Translations under genes and position numbers: made by a program
The notes under the pieces: model-generated
Seen by the model: only the letters and a program-made list of their open reading frames with translations
Told to the model about the DNA's origin: nothing
The model's database searches: none
Shown: positions 27,462 through 38,214 of the stretch, piece after piece
How positions within the stretch are numbered: position 1 is the first letter of the stretch
Layout of the letters: each line of letters opens with the position of its first letter
Source of the DNA: Tatumella morbirosei
GTDB taxonomy: Bacteria; Pseudomonadota; Gammaproteobacteria; Enterobacterales; Enterobacteriaceae
Direction: 5' to 3'
DNA: 64,000 bases
NCBI RefSeq assembly: GCF_000757425.2
Contig: NZ_JPKR02000003.1
Span: 186,001 to 250,000 of the forward strand

Positions 27462-28373
27462 ATGGAAAGACTGGATTGCGATCGGATGTTTATTGCGGTG
27501 GTGGAGTCGGGCAGTTTTACCGCCGCCGCCCAGCGTCTGCATACCAGCCACGGTCAGGCTTCAAAATTAATTTCCAGGCTGGAACAAATTCTTGGCGTGC
27601 AGTTATTTCGCCGTAGTACCCGCTCTCTGACGGTTACTGAGGTCGGTGTAGCCTACTACGAAAGGATACGTACACTGATCGGTGAGTACGATGCTCTGAA
27701 TGATGCTATCCGTAATACTTCAGATTCTCCTGCCGGTCGGTTGCGCATTTCGGCGCCGGTCACCTTTGGTACCACTCAACTGACCCCCCATCTGATTGAT
27801 TTTGCGCAACGCTTTCCGGACATTGAGCTGGATGTTAGCTATGCAGACCGGCTGGTGAATATCATTGATGAAGGTTTTGATCTTGCGCTGCGCATTGGTG
27901 CGCTGGCAGACAGCAGCCTGATGGCGAGAAAGCTGTGTAATATCCGAATACTGCTGGTGGCTTCACCGGAATATCTGGCCCGCAGGGGCACTCCGCAACA
28001 CTGGACAGAACTGGCAGAGCATGACTGCATAGTGGATACCAATTTTCGTGACCCTTATCGCTGGCCATTTGTCGGTCCGGAGAAGCAACTGCAGGAGCAG
28101 GCTATCCATGGCCGGCTCAAATTTTCAAACGCCGAAGTGTGTCTGCAGGCGGTGACAGCGGGGCTGGGGATAGGCCGTTTACCGACCTTTATTGCCGGCG
28201 ATGCGCTGAAAAATCACCGGATAGTGCCCCTGCTGGAGGAGTACGCGCCGGCCCCGTTGGGGTTATTTGCCCTCTATCCACCGGCCCGATATCTGGCACA
28301 TAAATCCAGGGCGATGATTGATTATCTGGCCAGTGCTTTCGCCGGCCAGCCCGTCTGGGAGCAGGGCTGGTAA
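27462..28373 (+). CDS. LysR family transcriptional regulator
   Basis: LysR-type regulator of 303 residues from the ATG at 27462, chosen because GGAG lies 8 bases upstream; a GTG at 27435 is the alternative. HTH: DRMFIAVVESGSFTAAAQRLHTSHGQASKLISRLEQ. The effector domain includes GRLRISAPVTFGTTQLTPHL and ALRIGALADSSLMARKL, as in the large CrgA/DsdC-like subgroup that controls oxidoreductase and stress genes. It is just upstream of and co-oriented with the yqjF-yqjG-ypfH-like group and may control it. Confidence 0.87.
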   Translation: MERLDCDRMFIAVVESGSFTAAAQRLHTSHGQASKLISRLEQILGVQLFRRSTRSLTVTEVGVAYYERIRTLIGEYDALNDAIRNTSDSPAGRLRISAPVTFGTTQLTPHLIDFAQRFPDIELDVSYADRLVNIIDEGFDLALRIGALADSSLMARKLCNIRILLVASPEYLARRGTPQHWTELAEHDCIVDTNFRDPYRWPFVGPEKQLQEQAIHGRLKFSNAEVCLQAVTAGLGIGRLPTFIAGDALKNHRIVPLLEEYAPAPLGLFALYPPARYLAHKSRAMIDYLASAFAGQPVWEQGW

Positions 28374-28404
28374 TTATTTCCAAAATGGAAACTAACATGC
28401 GCTC

Positions 28405-28423
28405 TCAGGACGGCTAATCCTGA
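28405..28423. promoter_or_regulatory. Inverted repeat between LysR gene and doxX-like gene
   Basis: TCAGGA (28405-28410) and TCCTGA (28418-28423) form a perfect 6-7-6 dyad about 55 bases before the yqjF-like start. Its size fits a LysR half-site pair, but a weak terminator of the LysR gene is equally possible. Confidence 0.35.
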
Positions 28424-28476
28424 CTCTGTAATTCGGGTAGTCTTTTCCTCAACAACACTTTACTGAGGAAATAATC

Positions 28477-28881
28477 ATGAACGATACCCGTACTACCCCC
28501 TATGCTGCTCTGCTGTTACGTATTGCACTCGGCATTCTGTTCCTGGCTCATCTCGGGCTGAAATTATTCGTATTCACCCCGGCCGGCACGGCGAAATTTT
28601 TTGAATCGCTGGGACTGCCCGGAGGCCTGGCCTACCTGGTGATGGTGGTTGAATTTGTCGGCGCACTGGCGCTTATTCTGGGTGTTTATGCACGTATTGC
28701 GGCTGTTGCCTTAATTCCGTTACTGTTAGGCACTATTATTACCGTACACGGCCATGCCGGCTTTTTCTTTACCGATCCTAATGGTGGCTGGGAATTCCCG
28801 GGTTTCTGGATTATCGGTCTGCTGGTGCTGGCGTTAACCGGTGACGGAAAATACGCGTTAAAACCAACCTTTAGCCACTGA
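28477..28881 (+). CDS. yqjF: DoxX family membrane protein, YqjF-like
   Basis: Small four-helix inner-membrane protein of the DoxX family, 134 residues. Hydrophobic segments are at about 10-30 (LLLRIALGILFLAHLGLKLF), 50-70 (GGLAYLVMVVEFVGALALIL), 75-95 and 110-125. GGWEFPGFW is near residue 106. In E. coli the homologue yqjF sits directly ahead of yqjG, exactly as here, and the pair is linked to quinone/electrophile detoxification. Only 13 bases separate it from the yqjG-like gene, with an AGGAGG-type ribosome-binding site between, so they form an operon. Confidence 0.82.
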   Translation: MNDTRTTPYAALLLRIALGILFLAHLGLKLFVFTPAGTAKFFESLGLPGGLAYLVMVVEFVGALALILGVYARIAAVALIPLLLGTIITVHGHAGFFFTDPNGGWEFPGFWIIGLLVLALTGDGKYALKPTFSH

Positions 28882-28894
28882 TTCAGGAGGGGAC

Positions 28895-29836
28895 ATGCTG
28901 GTAAATGGTCAATGGAGCGCTGACTGGCATCCGGTACAGGCAGTGGATAAAAAAGGCGGATTCGTCCGCCAGACTTCGGGATTCCGTCATCAGATTACCC
29001 CCGGGGGTGAAACCGGTTTTGCGGCAGAAGCAGGGCGATACCATTTATATGTCGCTTACATCTGCCCCTGGGCTTCCCGTACGTTAATGGCGCGTAAGCT
29101 CAAAGGGCTGGAACAGGTGATCACGGTATCCGTAGTAGAACCCTGGCTACTGGATCAGGGCTGGCATTTTGGTGATTACCCCGGTGCTGTGGCCGATAAC
29201 GTGAATCATTGCCAGTGGATCCACCAGATTTACACTATGGCCGATCCGCACTACACCGGGCGGGCGACGGTGCCGGTTTTATGGGACAAGAAGACCGGCA
29301 CCATCGTGAATAATGAATCGGCCGATATCGTGCGAATAATGAACCAGGGCTTCGGCAGCCTGGCTCGCCACGATATCGATCTCTATCCGGCTCCCTTGCA
29401 GACCGAAATTGATGCGCTGAATGAACAGATCTATCCCAAACTTAACAACGGCGTCTACCGGGCCGGATTTGCTACCACGCAACTGAGTTATCAGGAAGCC
29501 TTCAGTGACGTATTTGCTATGCTGAGCAGCCTGGAACAACGGATGAGTGACGGGCGTGAGTATCTGGTCGGCGGGCGGTTAACCGAGGCAGATATCCGGT
29601 TGTTTGTCACTCTGATTCGTTTTGATGCGGCTTACTACGGGTTGTTTAAATGTAACCTGCAGCATCTCAGTGACTATCCGGCGCTCAGCCGCTACACCCG
29701 ACGGATTCTGGATATTCCGGGTATTCGTGAGACGGTAAATATTGATCATATAAAACAGGGCTACTATTCTATTAAGGCATTGAATCCAAACGGCATTGTC
29801 CCTGAAGGTCCTTCACTTGCGGATCTGGGGCTGTAA
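28895..29836 (+). CDS. yqjG: Glutathionyl-hydroquinone reductase (xi-class GST), YqjG-like
   Basis: Cytosolic enzyme that removes glutathione from S-glutathionyl-hydroquinones. The 313 residues carry the xi-class GST active-site motif YICPWASRTLMAR (CPWA, catalytic Cys near residue 56) and VVEPWLLDQGWHF. Also seen are the GSH-binding region GRATVPVLWDKKTGTIVNNESADI and the C-terminal helical domain with LTEADIRLFVTLIRFDAAY and YGLFKCN. Strong GGAGG precedes the ATG. It is followed 9 bases later by the esterase gene in a probable three-gene operon. Confidence 0.92.
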   Translation: MLVNGQWSADWHPVQAVDKKGGFVRQTSGFRHQITPGGETGFAAEAGRYHLYVAYICPWASRTLMARKLKGLEQVITVSVVEPWLLDQGWHFGDYPGAVADNVNHCQWIHQIYTMADPHYTGRATVPVLWDKKTGTIVNNESADIVRIMNQGFGSLARHDIDLYPAPLQTEIDALNEQIYPKLNNGVYRAGFATTQLSYQEAFSDVFAMLSSLEQRMSDGREYLVGGRLTEADIRLFVTLIRFDAAYYGLFKCNLQHLSDYPALSRYTRRILDIPGIRETVNIDHIKQGYYSIKALNPNGIVPEGPSLADLGL

Positions 29837-29845
29837 GAGGCAAAG

Positions 29846-30448
29846 ATGAGTAAAAAAATAGTTATACTGTTACACGGTGTCGGCAGTAATGGTGCGGATC
29901 TCCGGGGATTGGGTGATTTCTGGGAAGCCGCTATGCCTGACGTGACTTTTGTTTCGCCGGATGCACCGCATCGTTGTGATATGGGATCCGGCTACCAGTG
30001 GTTCAGCGTGAACGGTGTGACAGATGAAAATCGTGTATCACGTATCGCTGAGGCGCGGGAATCTTTTGATGCCACTCTGCAAAAGATTCTGCGTGAAAAC
30101 CAGGTGACTGCCGGGGACCAGTTGATTCTGGTAGGATTTTCACAGGGCAGCATTATGTCTCTGGATGCACTGGTGCGTAATGCATTACCGTTGGCCGGGG
30201 TCGTGGCGTTTTCCGGACGTTTAGCCTCGCCTGAGCCTTTTCACCCGGCAGCGGGTGTGGCAGCACTGCTGATTCATGGCCAGTCAGATCCGGTGATCCC
30301 CTGGACTGAGAGTCAGCACGCGCAGCAGGTACTGGAAGGGCTTGGGGTCGAGGTGACTGCGGTATTTGAGCCCGGAGTTCCACACACCATCTCTGCGGAG
30401 GGCGTCACCCTGGCCGCGGACTTTATTCAGCAGCGATTCTCTTTGTAA
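29846..30448 (+). CDS. Phospholipase/carboxylesterase family hydrolase, YpfH-like
   Basis: Cytosolic alpha/beta-hydrolase of 200 residues, similar to E. coli YpfH though shorter. It starts with IVILLHGVGSNGADL, has the QWFSVNGVTDENR stretch shared with YpfH, the nucleophile elbow GFSQGS near residue 94-99, the acid region HGQSDPVI near 150 and the catalytic His in PHTIS near 182. Esterase activity on small acyl esters is the family's usual function. It follows the yqjG-like gene by 9 bases (GAGGCAAAG as ribosome-binding site) and is the last gene of that group. Confidence 0.85.
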   Translation: MSKKIVILLHGVGSNGADLRGLGDFWEAAMPDVTFVSPDAPHRCDMGSGYQWFSVNGVTDENRVSRIAEARESFDATLQKILRENQVTAGDQLILVGFSQGSIMSLDALVRNALPLAGVVAFSGRLASPEPFHPAAGVAALLIHGQSDPVIPWTESQHAQQVLEGLGVEVTAVFEPGVPHTISAEGVTLAADFIQQRFSL

Positions 30449-30532
30449 TCAGGCTGCCTGAGTTAAGATAACCGATCACAATATCGGCTCCCTGGCCGGC
30501 CATGCTTTGCAGAACGGTCAGGGACCTGCGGT

Positions 30533-31015
30533 TCAATCAATCAGTTCTGCGCTGACTTCCGCTCCCTGGTTCCACTGGAATAATACCAGGTGCCACAGTC
30601 CGGGCGCTTTACGGGAAGGGTCAATCAGCCCGGCAGCCCCTAACGCTTCCAACCGCCGCCTTACCCGCCATGAACGAGGAATACCGCCGGCAGCGACAAT
30701 TTCCTGCCACGGAGCAATCGCATCATTGATATCGATTCCGGCGTATCGCAAAGCGTGCGTATCACGCAAATCGAAAATATTGTTTGCAGCCACCCGAATA
30801 CAGAGGATTTCAGAAGCCGGCGCCCGTTGAGTACGATGTGCCATCATGGCAGCCTCTACACCTTCAGGTGATGAACTCAGGTAAAGTGTTGGCTGGCTGA
30901 CAGCCGAATAGCGGCCTGCGGTGACTGACCCGGACAGGGCATATTCCCGGAAGGCAGGGTCTGTCGCGCGATAAAACAGGCCATCAATCCGGGTCAAAAA
31001 TTCATGATTCGTCAT
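30533..31015 (-). CDS. RES-domain protein (solo)
   Basis: The 160 residues fit the RES domain, whose toxin members degrade NAD+ by phosphorolysis in Res-Xre toxin-antitoxin systems. Seen: FYRATDP with Arg16, a second Arg in GRYS (35), the strand TLYLSSSPEGVEAAM with Tyr45 and Glu51/Glu54, and the C-terminal DPSRKAPGLWHLVLFQWN with Ser134. GGAG precedes the ATG. Unlike the toxin pairs, no Xre/DUF2384 antitoxin gene is on either side: downstream is the convergent esterase, and upstream is about 200 bases of non-coding DNA before ulaR. It may be a domesticated enzyme or an orphan toxin. Assignment is from motif pattern, so moderate. Confidence 0.68.
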   Translation of the reverse strand: MTNHEFLTRIDGLFYRATDPAFREYALSGSVTAGRYSAVSQPTLYLSSSPEGVEAAMMAHRTQRAPASEILCIRVAANNIFDLRDTHALRYAGIDINDAIAPWQEIVAAGGIPRSWRVRRRLEALGAAGLIDPSRKAPGLWHLVLFQWNQGAEVSAELID

Positions 31016-31222
31016 ATCACTCCGGGATAATTGTCGGTGACAGGGAATTGGCTGTGGTCAGGGTGCGGCACTGATTTAACGTTGATGAATATTGTCCCGG
31101 GGAGCCCAGGACTATTTAATAACCTGTTTGCTGGCCAGAGGTAAGATGAGACTGTTCGGTTGACCGTCGTCACTTATGACGCGCTTTACCTTCAGTAATC
31201 ACTTTAGCCTCCCGCTCCGGTT

Positions 31223-31978
31223 TTATACCAGCACGACTTCGATACCTTGTGCCCGGAGTTGTTTCACAATTTCCTCATCAGCCTGTTGTCCGGTAATGAC
31301 CAGGTCAATATTTTCAGCTTTGCTAAACAGCATACCGGCCCGCTGACCCAGTTTACTGCTGTCCACCAGCACTGCCAGCTTTCCCACCATCCCGAGCATT
31401 CGTTGCTCGGAAACAGCCGTCAACATGTCCGTCTTGTAAAGTCCATCGGCGGTCAGGCCTTTACCGCTGGTAAACATCCAGTGCCCGGCATAAAGGGAAT
31501 TGCTGCTTTCCTGAGAAGGTAGGATGATTGACTGTTTTTTATTATATTGTCCGCCAATAATCACCACATTTTCATGATCGTGTTCAATCAGAAAGTTAGC
31601 TAACGGCAGATAATTAGTGATGATTTGTACGGGTTTATTGCAGATCTCCTGGCCGAGTAAGAAAGCGGTGGAACCACAGTTAATCACCACACTGTCCTCA
31701 GGACGAATAAAAGTCGCCGCGGCTCTGGCAATCCGGACTTTCTCGTCATGGTTAGAGGCCTGATGTGGGTTAAGTGGGGCCCAGCGCTCACGTTCCGGAA
31801 TGACCGCTTCAGCACCATTACGGATTTTCCGGACTTTCCCTTCTTTGTCCAGCCGTGCGATATCCCGCCGGGCGGTAGCCGGTGAAGTCCCCAGTAATTC
31901 TGTAATCTGGCTGACACTGAGAACATTGTGTTCACGTAGTAGATCCAGTAAAAGATAATGTCTCTGTGTTTCCGTCAT
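31223..31978 (-). CDS. ulaR: Ascorbate utilisation repressor UlaR (DeoR family)
   Basis: DeoR-family repressor of the ula regulon; in E. coli L-ascorbate-6-phosphate lifts repression. The 251 residues match E. coli UlaR in length and closely in sequence: [39 protein letters not shown], then [44 protein letters not shown]-type core and [27 protein letters not shown]. It is downstream of ulaG on the same strand, with a strong hairpin in the 63-base gap, the E. coli order. The 200 bases between it and the RES gene show no other feature. Confidence 0.95.
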   Translation of the reverse strand: MTETQRHYLLLDLLREHNVLSVSQITELLGTSPATARRDIARLDKEGKVRKIRNGAEAVIPERERWAPLNPHQASNHDEKVRIARAAATFIRPEDSVVINCGSTAFLLGQEICNKPVQIITNYLPLANFLIEHDHENVVIIGGQYNKKQSIILPSQESSNSLYAGHWMFTSGKGLTADGLYKTDMLTAVSEQRMLGMVGKLAVLVDSSKLGQRAGMLFSKAENIDLVITGQQADEEIVKQLRAQGIEVVLV

Positions 31979-32014
31979 TCTGGCACCGGCTCACTGTTAT
32001 CGGCCATGATGGCC

Positions 32015-32035
32015 GGGGCCGGACTATCCGGCCCC
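32015..32035 (-). terminator. Hairpin in the ulaG-ulaR gap
   Basis: GGGGCCGG (32015-32022) pairs perfectly with CCGGCCCC (32028-32035) around ACTAT. No T-run follows on the minus strand, so it may slow or stabilise message ends rather than terminate fully, which would set the ulaR level relative to ulaG. Confidence 0.45.
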
Positions 32036-32041
32036 TTGGTA

Positions 32042-33106
32042 TTAAAGAAAAGACTTAAAGGGTAAATCGGGTTCGAGAGTAAAACAATCATCAAAACCAC
32101 GAGGATAATGATATTCAAGATTGTCTTTATCCAAAGGCCAGATGAATTTTCCGCCGACCTGCCAGATAAAGGGTTTGAAGCCATAGTTAAGTCGGTCTTT
32201 TTTCATCTCCCAGAGCACCCGAATCTCCTGCGGATCCGCCTGGAAGTTTGACCAGATATCATGGTGGAAAGGTATCACGACTTTGGTGTTCAACGATTCT
32301 GCCATACGCAGCATATCGGCGCTGGTCATTTTATCTGTCACGCCACGCGGGTTTTCCCCGTAAGAACCCAGTGCAACATCAATCTGATGGTCGTTACCGT
32401 GCCTGGCGTAGTAATTTGAATAATGAGAATCACCACTGTGATAGAGGTTTCCACCTGGCGTTTTAAACAAATAGTTTACTGCACGTTCATCCATACCCTC
32501 CGGTAGCGTACCCGCGGCGGTTTGTTCCACCGGTAAGGTAATTAATGCAGTACGGTCAAAGGCGTCGAGAGCGTGTATTTCGACATCTTTAATTTTGACC
32601 ACCTCACCTGGCTTAATCACGATACAGCGCTCTCTGGGCACCCCCCAGTCTACCCACATATTGACACAGGTTTGAGGGCCGATAAACGGTACATCACTGG
32701 CACAATTTTGCATCACTGCGGCAGCGACGTTGACATCGATATGGTCGTTATGATCATGGGTGGCAAGTACTGCGTCAATCTGGCGGATAGCAAACGGATC
32801 CAGGACAAAAGGGGTAGTGCGCAGATTGGGCTGGAGTTTTTTCACCCCCGCCATACGTTGCATCTGATGCCCTTGCTTCATCAGTAAATTCCCGTGGCTC
32901 TGCTTACCGGTACCGCACCAGAAGTCGATGCAAATATTGGCTCCTCCTTCCGATTTCAGCCAGATCCCTGTGCATCCCAGCCACCACATGGCAAAAGTCC
33001 CCGGAGCGACCCGTTCCTGCTCAATCTCTTCATTCAGCCAGCAACCCCATTCCGGGAAGGTACTCAGGATCCATGACTCGCGGGTTATGGTCTTCACTTT
33101 ACTCAT
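32042..33106 (-). CDS. ulaG: L-ascorbate-6-phosphate lactonase
   Basis: Cytosolic metallo-beta-lactamase-fold lactonase hydrolysing L-ascorbate-6-phosphate to 3-keto-L-gulonate-6-phosphate, the first step after uptake. From the ATG at 33106 (AAGGAG 7 bases upstream) it has 354 residues, the E. coli length, and is nearly collinear with it: [20 protein letters not shown] at the start, the metal-binding [12 protein letters not shown] motif, [13 protein letters not shown] and [12 protein letters not shown]. The frame opens 7 codons earlier, but without support. It is divergent from ulaA and shares the regulatory region with it. Confidence 0.96.
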   Translation of the reverse strand: MSKVKTITRESWILSTFPEWGCWLNEEIEQERVAPGTFAMWWLGCTGIWLKSEGGANICIDFWCGTGKQSHGNLLMKQGHQMQRMAGVKKLQPNLRTTPFVLDPFAIRQIDAVLATHDHNDHIDVNVAAAVMQNCASDVPFIGPQTCVNMWVDWGVPRERCIVIKPGEVVKIKDVEIHALDAFDRTALITLPVEQTAAGTLPEGMDERAVNYLFKTPGGNLYHSGDSHYSNYYARHGNDHQIDVALGSYGENPRGVTDKMTSADMLRMAESLNTKVVIPFHHDIWSNFQADPQEIRVLWEMKKDRLNYGFKPFIWQVGGKFIWPLDKDNLEYHYPRGFDDCFTLEPDLPFKSFL

Positions 33107-33340
33107 CAAATATCTCCTTGTGGTCATAATAAATCATTTAATGATCACTAATGATTGTATTTTTCTCTGGTTATTACTGTTCATCTTCAGCGAAACAGAG
33201 GTAAACGGCTTTAATATTTACTTCTAACCGTTTGTTTCTCTGTCGCCAAACGAATAAATTTATTTTATATAACTGTATTTTATGTGTTTTTGTTAAGGGC
33301 TCAATTGAAGCAGCATAACCATACAATATCTGAGGAAATA

Positions 33341-33362
33341 ATTTGTGGGTCTTGTCACAAAT
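33341..33362. promoter_or_regulatory. CRP binding site in the ulaG-ulaA divergent region
   Basis: ATT-TGTGG-GTCTTG-TCACA-AAT matches the CRP consensus TGTGA-N6-TCACA at nine of ten core positions with symmetric AT flanks. On the minus strand a TATGCT hexamer (33312-33317) lies at about the distance expected for class II activation of ulaG. The E. coli ula regulon is CRP-dependent, which supports the call. A dyad AATCATT/AATGATT at 33132-33156 near the ulaG start could be a UlaR site, but the operator consensus is not known to me. Confidence 0.72.
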
Positions 33363-33384
33363 AATCATATCAGATCTTTTTTGA

Positions 33385-34860
<1,476 letters not shown>

Positions 34861-34872
34861 GGAGTATCCAAT

Positions 34873-35178
34873 ATGACCGTACGTATCCTGGCTGTGTGTG
34901 GTAATGGGCAAGGTAGCTCTATGATTATGAAAATGAAAGTTGACCAGTTTCTGACCCAGTCAAATATTGACCATACAGTGAACAGCTGTGCAGTGGGTGA
35001 ATACAAAAGTGAACTTAACGGCGCGGATATCATTATCGCCTCTACCCATATCGCCGGTGAAATCACGGTGACAGGTAATAAATATGTCGTGGGGGTCCGC
35101 AATATGTTATCGCCAGCGGATTTTGGCCCCAAATTACTGGAAGTCATCAAAACGCATTTTCCGCAAGATGTCATGTGA
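34873..35178 (+). CDS. ulaB: Ascorbate-specific PTS enzyme IIB
   Basis: Soluble phosphocarrier passing phosphate from UlaC to ascorbate in UlaA. The 101 residues carry the phosphorylation site Cys9 in [11 protein letters not shown], the P-loop typical of lactose/ascorbate-type IIB domains, and [16 protein letters not shown]. It starts 12 bases after the ulaA stop with GGGAG as ribosome-binding site and ends 9 bases before the next gene. Confidence 0.95.
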   Translation: MTVRILAVCGNGQGSSMIMKMKVDQFLTQSNIDHTVNSCAVGEYKSELNGADIIIASTHIAGEITVTGNKYVVGVRNMLSPADFGPKLLEVIKTHFPQDVM

Positions 35179-35187
35179 GGACACGAA

Positions 35188-36318
35188 ATGAAATTACGTG
35201 ATTCCCTGACAGAAAATAATTCCATTCTTTTACAGGCCGAAGCCAGCAACTGGCAGGAAGCGGTAAAGCTGGGGGTCGATTTGCTGGTTAAGGCCGATGT
35301 CGTTGAACCCCGGTACTACCAGTCAATCCTTGACGGGGTTGTGCAGCACGGGCCTTATTTTGTTATTGCGCCAGGGCTGGCGATGCCCCATGGACGTCCG
35401 GAAGAGGGCGTCAGGAAGACGGGGTTTTCGCTGGTTACCTTAAAAACACCGCTCATCTTTAATCACGAAGACAATGACCCAGTCGACATTATTATCACTA
35501 TGGCCGCAGTGGATGCTACGACTCACCAGGAAGTAGGCATTATGCAGATTGTCAGCTTATTTGAAGATGAAGCCAACTTTGACCGCTTACGCGCCTGTCG
35601 CACAGAACAGGAGGTCATTGATTTAATAGATAATGCTACGCAGGCAGAGACACAGAAGGAATTGAATATGCCATTACCTATGTTGCAGGTCGCACTGGAT
35701 AATCACACGCTGTCAGACGCTTATGAAACCACCCGACTAATTGCTGAAGAGGTGGATATTATTGAAGTCGGTACCATCCTCTGTGTCGGCGAGGGTGTAC
35801 GCGCAGTACGAGACCTGAAGGCACTCTATCCGCATAAAATTGTACTGGCCGACGCCAAAATAGCGGACGCAGGAAAAATCCTCGCCCGGATGTGCTTTGA
35901 AGCCCATGCCGACTGGATCACCGTGATCTGTTGTGCAGACATAAATACGGCAGGCGGAGCGCTGGAAGTGGCAAAAGAGTTCGGTGGAGATGTTCAGATT
36001 GAACTGACGGGCCACTGGACCTGGGAGCAGGCTCAGGCATGGCATGATGCGGGGATTCAGCAGGTGGTTTATCACCGTAGTCGGGATGCACAGGCGGCAG
36101 GAGTGTCCTGGGGAGAACAGGATATCCGGGCTGTCAGGCGTCTGAACAATATGGGTTTTAAAGTGACAGTCACCGGAGGACTGGCACTGGAAGACCTGCC
36201 CCTGTTTAAGGATATACCGATCCATGTGTTTATCGCGGGACGGAGTATTCGCGATGCGGCATCGCCGGTGGAGGCAGCCCGCCAGTTCAGACGCTCAATC
36301 GCTGATATCTGGGAGTAA
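35188..36318 (+). CDS. ulaC-ulaD: Fused UlaC (PTS IIA) - UlaD (3-keto-L-gulonate-6-P decarboxylase)
   Basis: One uninterrupted 376-codon frame covers two enzymes that are separate in E. coli. Residues 1-154 are UlaC, the PTS IIA domain with phosphoacceptor His68 in [14 protein letters not shown] short linker (about 150-160, ending ETQKELN) replaces the usual UlaC stop. Residues 161-376 are UlaD, which decarboxylates 3-keto-L-gulonate-6-phosphate to L-xylulose-5-phosphate; its family core [40 protein letters not shown] and [10 protein letters not shown] is intact. The UlaD part begins at a Met with its own AAGGA site, so free UlaD of 216 residues, exactly the E. coli length, could still be made. 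Both halves look functional. Fusion could be natural or a single-base sequence error removing the ulaC stop. Confidence 0.9.
   Translation: MKLRDSLTENNSILLQAEASNWQEAVKLGVDLLVKADVVEPRYYQSILDGVVQHGPYFVIAPGLAMPHGRPEEGVRKTGFSLVTLKTPLIFNHEDNDPVDIIITMAAVDATTHQEVGIMQIVSLFEDEANFDRLRACRTEQEVIDLIDNATQAETQKELNMPLPMLQVALDNHTLSDAYETTRLIAEEVDIIEVGTILCVGEGVRAVRDLKALYPHKIVLADAKIADAGKILARMCFEAHADWITVICCADINTAGGALEVAKEFGGDVQIELTGHWTWEQAQAWHDAGIQQVVYHRSRDAQAAGVSWGEQDIRAVRRLNNMGFKVTVTGGLALEDLPLFKDIPIHVFIAGRSIRDAASPVEAARQFRRSIADIWE
35656..35670 (+). promoter_or_regulatory. Internal ribosome-binding site and start of the ulaD part
   Basis: AAGGA at 35656-35660 is followed 7 bases later by ATG (35668-35670) in frame with the fused gene, exactly where E. 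coli UlaD begins ([12 protein letters not shown] here, [12 protein letters not shown] there). This suggests that ulaD translation can start independently inside the fused frame. Confidence 0.65.
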
Positions 36319-36327
36319 GGAGCAACT

Positions 36328-37179
36328 ATGTTGTCACAACAGGTTCCACTGGGTATCTATGAAAAAGCACTCCCTGCGGGGGAGTGCTGGCTTGAACGCC
36401 TGCAACTGGCGAAACAGTTGGGCTTTGATTTTGTTGAAATGTCAGTGGACGAGTCTGACGCACGTCTTGCCCGACTTAGCTGGAACCGGCAACAGCGCCT
36501 GCAACTGGTGAATGCCGTGGCGGAAACCGGGGTACGGGTTCCTTCGATGTGTCTCAGTGCTCACCGCCGGTTTCCGCTGGGGAGTGAAGATGATGCGGTA
36601 CGTGAAAAAGCACTGGAGATCATGCGAAAGGCGATCGGTTTCGCACAGGATGTCGGTATCCGTGTCATCCAGCTTGCCGGCTATGATGTTTATTACCAGC
36701 AGGCTAATGATGAGACCCGCCGCCGTTTTCGTGAAGGGCTGAAGCAGAGCATCGTTATGGCAAGTCGTGCTCAGGTCACACTGGCAATGGAGATTATGGA
36801 CTATCCGTTAATGAACTCCATCAGTAAGGCGTTGGGATATACCCATTATCTGAATAATCCATGGTTCCAGATCTATCCTGATCTGGGCAATCTGTCGGCA
36901 TGGGATAACGATGTGCAATTGGAGCTGGAAGCCGGAAAAGGACATATCGTTGCGGTGCACGTTAAAGATACCCGTCCCGGGGAGTTCAAAAATGTCCCCT
37001 TCGGCAGTGGCGTTGTGGATTTCGAGCGCTGCTTCCGCACCCTGAAACAGACAGGCTATTCGGGACCCTATCTGATTGAAATGTGGAGCGAAACAGCGGA
37101 GGACCCGGCGGCTGAAGTGATAAAAGCCCGGGCCTGGGTCCGTGAACGCATGGTGAAAGCAGGATTGCTGGAGGCTTAA
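36328..37179 (+). CDS. ulaE: L-xylulose-5-phosphate 3-epimerase
   Basis: TIM-barrel epimerase converting L-xylulose-5-phosphate to L-ribulose-5-phosphate in ascorbate catabolism. The 283 residues match E. coli UlaE (284), with [52 protein letters not shown], metal-site [16 protein letters not shown] and [22 protein letters not shown] precedes the ATG. It starts 9 bases after the ulaD stop. Confidence 0.95.
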   Translation: MLSQQVPLGIYEKALPAGECWLERLQLAKQLGFDFVEMSVDESDARLARLSWNRQQRLQLVNAVAETGVRVPSMCLSAHRRFPLGSEDDAVREKALEIMRKAIGFAQDVGIRVIQLAGYDVYYQQANDETRRRFREGLKQSIVMASRAQVTLAMEIMDYPLMNSISKALGYTHYLNNPWFQIYPDLGNLSAWDNDVQLELEAGKGHIVAVHVKDTRPGEFKNVPFGSGVVDFERCFRTLKQTGYSGPYLIEMWSETAEDPAAEVIKARAWVRERMVKAGLLEA

Positions 37180-37180
37180 G

Positions 37181-37867
37181 GTGCTAACACTGAAACAGCA
37201 GGTTTTTGAGGCTAATAAGGATCTTCCACGCTATGGACTGGTCACTTTCACATGGGGAAACGTAAGTGCGATTGATCGCCGTCAGGGGCTGATAGCGATT
37301 AAGCCGAGTGGTATTGCGTATGATGCGATGACCGCCGACGATATGGTGGTAATGGATACAGACGGGAATATCATTGAGGGTAAATGGCGGCCTTCCTCAG
37401 ATACTGCCACCCATCTGGAATTATACCGGCGTTATCCCTCTCTTGGGGGGATTGTCCATACCCATTCGACACATGCCACCGCCTGGGCACAGGCAGGATT
37501 GTCAGTTCCGGCGCTGGGTACCACGCATGCTGACTATTTTCTCGGTGATATTCCCTGTACCAGGGCATTGACACAACAGGAAGTTGAGGGGGAGTACGAA
37601 CTGAATACCGGGAAGGTGATTATCGAAACGCTGGGAGAGCGAAATCCTCTGCATACCCCGGGGGTCGTGGTTTGTCAGCATGGCCCGTTTGCCTGGGGGA
37701 AAGATGCTCACGACGCCGTGCATAATGCGGTCGTTCTTGAAGAGGTTGCCCGCATCGCCTGGATTGCCTGCGCGATTAACCCCGGACTTCGCTACATTGA
37801 CTCCTATCTGATGAAAAAACATTTTATGCGCAAACATGGGCCGGATGCTTATTACGGGCAGAAATAA
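37181..37867 (+). CDS. ulaF: L-ribulose-5-phosphate 4-epimerase
   Basis: Class II-aldolase-fold zinc epimerase making D-xylulose-5-phosphate, which enters the pentose phosphate pathway; the last step of the ula pathway. The 228 residues have the substrate loop [19 protein letters not shown], the zinc-binding [12 protein letters not shown] and the C-terminal [15 protein letters not shown]. The start is GTG at 37181, only 1 base after the ulaE stop; family N-termini (LKQQVFEAN) agree with it. Confidence 0.94.
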   Translation: MLTLKQQVFEANKDLPRYGLVTFTWGNVSAIDRRQGLIAIKPSGIAYDAMTADDMVVMDTDGNIIEGKWRPSSDTATHLELYRRYPSLGGIVHTHSTHATAWAQAGLSVPALGTTHADYFLGDIPCTRALTQQEVEGEYELNTGKVIIETLGERNPLHTPGVVVCQHGPFAWGKDAHDAVHNAVVLEEVARIAWIACAINPGLRYIDSYLMKKHFMRKHGPDAYYGQK

Positions 37868-38214
37868 CCTGAGTGGAGATATTCAGTCGATGTTGACTCT
37901 CCAAATGTCAGTTGCCAGATGACAGCATTCAGAGGTGAGATGGCTTATTTCAGAAGCTGTGCAACAGAGAGCAGGTCATGCAGGGTAACTCCGGCAGTGG
38001 TGATGATTAACGATGATTTCGGCAAATCGTCAGTCACTGACTCTTGTCAACCTGCCAGATAACATTGCAGATTGAGTGTTTTTTCCGGCCAGAGTGTTGT
38101 CTCCCTGACAGTTTGTTTTCCTGGTGATTGATGAATAACCGCCGGAACGATTGTGACGCAGTATGCAGATAATAGTGCTGGCTACCTGAGGTAGCCAGCC
38201 AATATCTGGGTCGG
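37868..38214. other. Non-coding gap between ulaF and rutG
   Basis: This 347-base space between two convergent operons has no ORF with coding character. Its one clear element is the perfect hairpin at 38177-38199 just after rutG. I see no terminator with a T-run directly after ulaF. Confidence 0.5.
38177..38199 (-). terminator. Hairpin terminator after rutG
   Basis: GCTGGCTACC (38177-38186) pairs perfectly over 10 bp with GGTAGCCAGC (38190-38199) around a TGA loop, 15 bases beyond the rutG stop. The T-run is weak. Confidence 0.6.

Noticed and set aside
30449-30532. Minus-strand sequence after the RES stop that reads SLTVLQSMAGQGADIVIGYL and continues into the esterase end
   Set aside because: The frame is short, has no start, and overlaps the 3' end of the esterase gene; it is probably chance or antisense shadow.
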